Part shown: positions 59,708-64,000 of the stretch, piece by piece
Numbering within the stretch: the stretch's first letter is position 1
Layout of the letters: the number at the start of each line of letters is the position of its first letter
NCBI RefSeq assembly: GCF_030540825.1
Contig: NZ_JAUOEO010000001.1
Location: 2,887,001-2,951,000, forward strand
Source: Flavivirga spongiicola
Lineage (GTDB): Bacteria > Bacteroidota > Bacteroidia > Flavobacteriales > Flavobacteriaceae
Direction: 5' to 3'
DNA length: 64,000 nt
Notes under the pieces: model-generated
The model's database searches: none
Told to the model about the DNA's origin: nothing
What the model saw: only the letters and a program-made list of their open reading frames with translations
Position numbers and translations under genes: made by a program

Positions 59708-62080
59708 ATGAAAAAAACAATACTTGTATCTACTTTATTAATGATTTTACTCATTAATGCTTGTTCTAAAACCTCAATTCAGGAAATATATGTGAGCCCC
59801 ATGGGAAGTTCTCAAAATACGGGATTTCAGGACTCACCACTATTTACAATTCAGGAGGCTTTGGACAAAGCATTGGCCTATAAAAAGGAGAATGCTCAAA
59901 CTCAAATTATCATTCATGTTTCAGAGGGTGAATATCGTTTGGATAAATCGATTCAATTCAATGCTGCTTTAAGTGGCGTGAAAATTGTTGGTGCTGGAGT
60001 TGATAAGGTCGTTGTAAAAGGATCTCAGCAGTTAGACTTAGAATGGAAGGCATACAAAGATCAAATTTTGGTTGCTAAAGTGAATAGTCAGATTCAGTTT
60101 GACCAATTTTTTGTGAATGGTAAACAACAAATATTGGCGCGTTATCCAAATTATGACGAAAAAGGAGGGCACTGGCAAGGGCACGCAGCAGATGCTATAG
60201 ATCCTGAACGTGTTAAAACTTGGAAGCAGCCTAAAGGAGCGGTCATTCATGCGATGCATAGAGGTGAATGGGGTGGATTTCATTATGAAGTGACGAAAGC
60301 AAATGAAGATGGAACTTTGGAGTTAACGGCAGGCCATCAGAATAATAGACCTTCTGAAATGCATCATAAATATAGAATGGTTGAAAATGTATTTGAAGAA
60401 TTGGATAGTCCAGGCGAGTGGTATTTAGATAAGGAAAATCAACTTTTATATTATTGGCCAACGGAAACTATGTCTATAAAAAAGGCAAAATTAGAAGGGA
60501 TAACTTTAAAGCATTTAGTTGCAATTGTCGGTGATGAAAAAAATCCTGTTAAGAATATTGAGATCACTGGAATTAAATTTGAGCATGCACAACGAACACT
60601 AATGGAAACGTACGAACCTTTGTTAAGAAGTGATTGGACTATTTATAGAGGAGGCGCCGTATTTATAGAAAATTCAGAAAACATATCGATAACAGATTGT
60701 GAGTTTACCAATTTAGGAGGAAACGTAATTTTTGTGAGTAAATACAATAGAGGAGTCATAATTAAAGGGAATCACATTCACGATAGCGGTGCCACCGCGG
60801 TAAGTTTTGTTGGTGATGCTAGTGCTGTAAGATCACCATCATTTCAGTATGGAGAATATGTGCCTTTGGCAGAAATGGATACTATTAAAGGACCAGCCAA
60901 CGATTTGTATCCAAGTGATTGTATTGTTGACGATAACTTGATTTATAGAATTGGTCGTGTGGAAAAACAGGTGGCTGGAGTACAGATATCCATGGCCATG
61001 GATATTACCATTCGTTCTAATAGCATTTATGATATTCCGCGAGCGGGAATTAATGTGAGTGAAGGAACTTGGGGTGGGCATATTATTGAATACAATGATG
61101 TGTTTAATACGGTTTTAGAAACTTCTGATCATGGCGCGTTTAATTCATGGGGTAGAGATCGTTTTTGGCACCCGAATAGATCGGTGATGAATAAATTAAC
61201 TACCGATAATCCGGAAATGCCATATTGGGATGCCATTCATACTACTGAAATTAAATTTAACAGGTTTCGTTGTGACCATGGTTGGGATATTGATTTGGAT
61301 GATGGCTCTTCAAACTATATAGTTTCGAATAATGTATGTTTAAACGGTGGAATTAAGCTACGAGAAGGGTTTTATCGTACGGTTGAGAATAATATTATGG
61401 TGAATAATAGTTTTCACCCTCATGTTTGGTTTGAAAAAAGTGGCGATGTATTTAGAAAAAATGTGATGATGACCGATTATAAAGATATTCGTTTAAGTGG
61501 TTGGGGAAAAGATGTAGACTCTAATTTATTTCCAAATGAAAAAGCACTACAAAAGGCACAAAAAAATGGAACAGATGCTAATAGTGTATTTGGAAACCCA
61601 TTATTTGAAGACCCGAAGGTTGGGAATTATACACTTGCAAAAAATTCACCGGCATTTAAAATTGGCTTTCAAAATATTCCGATGGATAAATTTGGTGTGC
61701 AAAAACCAAGTTTAAAAGCAATCGCCAAAACGCCGGAACTGCCAGTGATTTGGTCTGTGGAAAATGACAAATCAGAAGAATCAATCACTATGAATTGGTT
61801 AGGTGCTACGATTAAAAATATTGAAACGATTGAAGAAAGATCAGCGTCAGGTTTAAATAAAACGGCAGGAGTTGTGATTTTAAAAATTGCAAAAGAAACC
61901 GTTTTGGCAGCATCAACTTTAAAAGCTGGGGATGTCATTATTGCCGGGGAAGGCGAAGAAATAAATCAGATTCAAGATTTAATGCGAGTATTCCAAGGGC
62001 ATAATTGGAAAGGAAAGATTAACTTTAAAATCTTTAGAAACCAAAAACCAATGGATTTAATCGTTAATGTAAAAAAATAA
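59708..62080 (+). CDS. Beta-helix glycosidase, GH141-like, with C-terminal PDZ-like domain
   Basis: The 790-residue lipoprotein (lipobox I-N-A-C-S) has a right-handed beta-helix made of repeated I-x-I-x-x-N/D-x-I segments (about 270-600). Q-I-L-A-R-Y-P-N-Y and the helix layout match GH141, a family that includes alpha-L-fucosidases and xylanases; this is recognition by pattern. Trp- and His-rich loops (D-H-G-A-F-N-S-W-G-R-D-R-F-W-H) likely form the active cleft. The last 90 residues (S-G-L-N-K-T-A-G-V-V-I-L ... L-K-A-G-D-V-I-I) resemble a PDZ domain, unusual for such enzymes. It follows the fucosidase gene by 22 bases. Confidence 0.78.
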   Translation: MKKTILVSTLLMILLINACSKTSIQEIYVSPMGSSQNTGFQDSPLFTIQEALDKALAYKKENAQTQIIIHVSEGEYRLDKSIQFNAALSGVKIVGAGVDKVVVKGSQQLDLEWKAYKDQILVAKVNSQIQFDQFFVNGKQQILARYPNYDEKGGHWQGHAADAIDPERVKTWKQPKGAVIHAMHRGEWGGFHYEVTKANEDGTLELTAGHQNNRPSEMHHKYRMVENVFEELDSPGEWYLDKENQLLYYWPTETMSIKKAKLEGITLKHLVAIVGDEKNPVKNIEITGIKFEHAQRTLMETYEPLLRSDWTIYRGGAVFIENSENISITDCEFTNLGGNVIFVSKYNRGVIIKGNHIHDSGATAVSFVGDASAVRSPSFQYGEYVPLAEMDTIKGPANDLYPSDCIVDDNLIYRIGRVEKQVAGVQISMAMDITIRSNSIYDIPRAGINVSEGTWGGHIIEYNDVFNTVLETSDHGAFNSWGRDRFWHPNRSVMNKLTTDNPEMPYWDAIHTTEIKFNRFRCDHGWDIDLDDGSSNYIVSNNVCLNGGIKLREGFYRTVENNIMVNNSFHPHVWFEKSGDVFRKNVMMTDYKDIRLSGWGKDVDSNLFPNEKALQKAQKNGTDANSVFGNPLFEDPKVGNYTLAKNSPAFKIGFQNIPMDKFGVQKPSLKAIAKTPELPVIWSVENDKSEESITMNWLGATIKNIETIEERSASGLNKTAGVVILKIAKETVLAASTLKAGDVIIAGEGEEINQIQDLMRVFQGHNWKGKINFKIFRNQKPMDLIVNVKK

Positions 62081-62129
62081 ACCTATTGAAGTTTAATTGG
62101 TGTAATATATAATTAAAGATATCAGACTT

Positions 62130-63566
62130 ATGAATTTTGTTGTAAACAGTACTACCAAGCCTCTTAGAAAAATAGTATTAGCCTATGTGTTCTTTTTATG
62201 TTGTTTGAATGCTCAGGCAAAAATTTGGTTACCTTCTGTATTATCAGATAATATGGTTTTACAACAAAATTCTGAAGCCACAATCTGGGGTTGGACTACA
62301 AGAGCAAATGAGAAAATTTCTGTTACAGGATCTTGGGATAACATAAAAATAACCGTTGAAGCTTATCAAGGTACTTGGTCTTTAAAATTACCTACGCCTA
62401 AAGCAGGTGGACCATTTACCGTAACTATTGAAGGACATGAAAAGATAATTTTAACTAATGTACTAATAGGGGAAGTATGGATTTGTTCCGGGCAATCGAA
62501 TATGGAATGGACACCGCTTCATGGATTGGACAATGCTGAAAAGGAAATAGCAAATGCTACGTATTCAAATATTCGATTTTTTTCAGTCCCAAAACACATT
62601 TCAAAGTATCCCCAGGATGATTCCTTTGGAGAATGGGTAGAGAGCGCTCCGGAAACCATGAAGAATTTTAGTTCTGTTGGATATTTTTTTGGTAGAAGAT
62701 TACATAAAGATTTAAATGTTCCGGTTGGATTAATTAACTCAAGCTGGGGTGGAACTAATGTGGAAGTGTGGATTCCAGAAGAAGTCATACAACAGAAGAA
62801 AGAACTTGTAAAAAGTATAGATCGTATTCCTGAGAATGTATGGCGACCGAGAAATGAGGCTTTAGCTTATAATGCCATGATTCATCCATTGATTAATTTT
62901 GATGTAGCAGGTGCTATTTGGTATCAAGGAGAATCAAATAGAGTGAATGCGGAATATTATCACCAAGCATTTTCAATGATGATAAATTCTTGGCGAAAAG
63001 ATTGGAAAAAGGAGTTTCCATTTTATTTTGTGGAAATAGCACCATATAATTATAATTCTGAAACCAATTTGGAAGCTGCATATGTGCGTGAAGCACAATT
63101 GAAAACTATGCAGACAGTTGAGAATACAGGAATGGCTGTTACCAATGATATTGGAAACCTTAAAGATATTCACCCTACCAATAAACAAGAAGTAGGAAGA
63201 CGTTTGGCTTTGTGGGCGCTTGCGAAAACCTATGGAGTAAAAGATATAGCCTACAGTGGACCCATATATAAGTCATTAAAAATTGAAAAGAGTAAGGCCA
63301 TCGTAACATTTGATTTTACAGGAAAAGGTTTAGAAGTAAAAGGAAAAGAAGTGAAGGAATTTTTTATAGCAGGGGCTGATAAAAAATTCTATCCAGCCAA
63401 AGTGAAAGTTTACGGAAATAGGGTAGAGTTAAAATCAAAAAAAGTAAAAAAACCAGTAGCAGTGCGTTTTGCTTTTACCGAAACGGCATTGCCAAACTTA
63501 TACAACAGTCATGGTTTGCCGGCAGCGGCTTTTAGAACCGATGATTGGGGTGTTAAGAAAAAATAA
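62130..63566 (+). CDS. Sialate O-acetylesterase-family (SASA) carbohydrate esterase
   Basis: The 478-residue protein has a signal region (about 1-30, ending N-A-Q-A), the nucleophile block C-S-G-Q-S-N-M-E-W (Ser123), I-N-S-S-W-G-G-T and G-A-I-W-Y-Q-G-E-S-N, all SASA family marks. The D-x-x-H motif D-I-H-P-T-N supplies the remaining catalytic residues. Members remove acetyl groups from sialic acid or, in algal-glycan loci, from other acetylated sugars; the fucosidase/sulfatase context suggests acetylated fucan-type glycans. Confidence 0.9.
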   Translation: MNFVVNSTTKPLRKIVLAYVFFLCCLNAQAKIWLPSVLSDNMVLQQNSEATIWGWTTRANEKISVTGSWDNIKITVEAYQGTWSLKLPTPKAGGPFTVTIEGHEKIILTNVLIGEVWICSGQSNMEWTPLHGLDNAEKEIANATYSNIRFFSVPKHISKYPQDDSFGEWVESAPETMKNFSSVGYFFGRRLHKDLNVPVGLINSSWGGTNVEVWIPEEVIQQKKELVKSIDRIPENVWRPRNEALAYNAMIHPLINFDVAGAIWYQGESNRVNAEYYHQAFSMMINSWRKDWKKEFPFYFVEIAPYNYNSETNLEAAYVREAQLKTMQTVENTGMAVTNDIGNLKDIHPTNKQEVGRRLALWALAKTYGVKDIAYSGPIYKSLKIEKSKAIVTFDFTGKGLEVKGKEVKEFFIAGADKKFYPAKVKVYGNRVELKSKKVKKPVAVRFAFTETALPNLYNSHGLPAAAFRTDDWGVKKK

Positions 63567-63596
63567 AAAGAAAAAATAAATTTAAGGAATAGATAT

Positions 63597-64000
63597 ATGA
63601 GAGTCCGAAATGTAAATAAAATTGGGATTGGAATACTAGCGGTTATGCTTATGATTGGTTGTAATAAGAACCAAAAAGTGAAGCAAGTAAGCCCTGCTAA
63701 AAAACAGCCAAATATTATTTATGTATTAGCCGATGATTTGGGATATGGAGATATTACTGCTTTTAATAAGGACAGTAAGATTTCAACTCCAAATATTGAT
63801 AAAATGGCAGCAGAAGGGATGAAATTCACTGATGCGCATACATCATCTTCGGTATGCACACCTACCAGATATGGAATTTTAACCGGTCGCTATAATTGGA
63901 GGTCGAGATTGAAATCAAGTGTTCTTGGTGGAAAATCTAAAGCGTTGATTCCTAATTCTAGAACTACGATAGCATCTTTATTGAAAAAGCAAGGATATAC
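63597..64000 (+). CDS. Sulfatase, family S1 (5' part only)
   Basis: The ATG at 63597 opens a lipoprotein-type signal (M-L-M-I-G-C-N-K) followed by P-N-I-I-Y-V-L-A-D-D-L-G-Y-G-D with the metal-binding aspartates and the formylglycine site S-V-C-T-P-T-R-Y-G-I-L-T-G-R (Cys87). The frame runs off the right edge. Cys-type S1 sulfatases need the maturation enzyme AnSME or FGE elsewhere. With GH29, GH141-like and SASA genes, it points to a sulfated fucose-containing substrate. Confidence 0.92.
   Translation, partial: MRVRNVNKIGIGILAVMLMIGCNKNQKVKQVSPAKKQPNIIYVLADDLGYGDITAFNKDSKISTPNIDKMAAEGMKFTDAHTSSSVCTPTRYGILTGRYNWRSRLKSSVLGGKSKALIPNSRTTIASLLKKQGY

Noticed and set aside
1..64000. tRNA, rRNA or phage genes
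   Set aside because: I looked for cloverleaf ends, rRNA core words and phage structural or integrase motifs in the gaps and saw none.

Overview
The window is about 64 kb of low-GC chromosomal DNA from a marine-type member of the Bacteroidota, almost certainly the family Flavobacteriaceae. Evidence: SusC/SusD pairs, type IX secretion (T9SS) C-terminal sorting domains, FecI/FecR regulation, TAnnTTTG promoter boxes, no Shine-Dalgarno pattern, AGA as the usual Arg codon, and the Bacteroidota-type arg/pro gene cluster with an N-acyl-ornithine carbamoyltransferase. No tRNA, rRNA, CRISPR array, prophage or intact insertion sequence was seen.

Region 1 (1-12.7 kb) holds envelope and small secreted proteins, an HtrA-type protease, a pyruvate-kinase-like protein, and a four-gene minus-strand operon for asparagine/aspartate use (Dcu-type C4-dicarboxylate carrier, aspartase, secreted asparaginase, porin). 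Two decayed genes lie among them. Region 2 (11-17 kb) is a LytS/LytTR-type two-component system with a class III nucleotidyl cyclase, tiny proteins and a lipoprotein. Two operons flanking the system share the same direct-repeat operator at the same distance from the same promoter box, which makes this a predicted local LytTR regulon.

Region 3 (17.1-29 kb) is the arginine/proline biosynthesis cluster: GNAT-argG-argC-proC-argD-proA-proB-argF'-argB-argE-argH. It is preceded by two very short Arg-rich open frames that look like an attenuation leader, and its gaps are packed with small palindromic repeats. The 3' tails of argE and argH are each duplicated downstream; the argH copies bracket an esterase gene. 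Region 4 (31.3-33.7 kb) has leuB and leuA behind a Leu-rich leader peptide. Region 5 (35.4-46 kb) is a glycan-uptake locus read leftward: ECF sigma, FecR, SusC, SusD, and a T9SS-exported protein with three fucolectin-type domains. Region 6 (46.2-52.6 kb) is a methionine/threonine block behind a SAM-I riboswitch: metY, a three-enzyme fusion (homoserine acetyltransferase, aspartokinase, homoserine dehydrogenase), and a second transsulfuration-type enzyme. Region 7 (52.8-64 kb) has a large T9SS adhesin-like protein, an IS982 relic, and the start of a sulfated-fucan-type degradation cluster: a propeller-GH29 fusion, a GH141-like beta-helix protein with a PDZ-like tail, a SASA-type esterase, and a sulfatase cut off by the window end.

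The observations I rate highest are the shared LytTR operator, the Arg and Leu leader peptides, the duplicated gene tails, and the three-enzyme fusion. All assignments come from reading motifs by eye; no database search was run.
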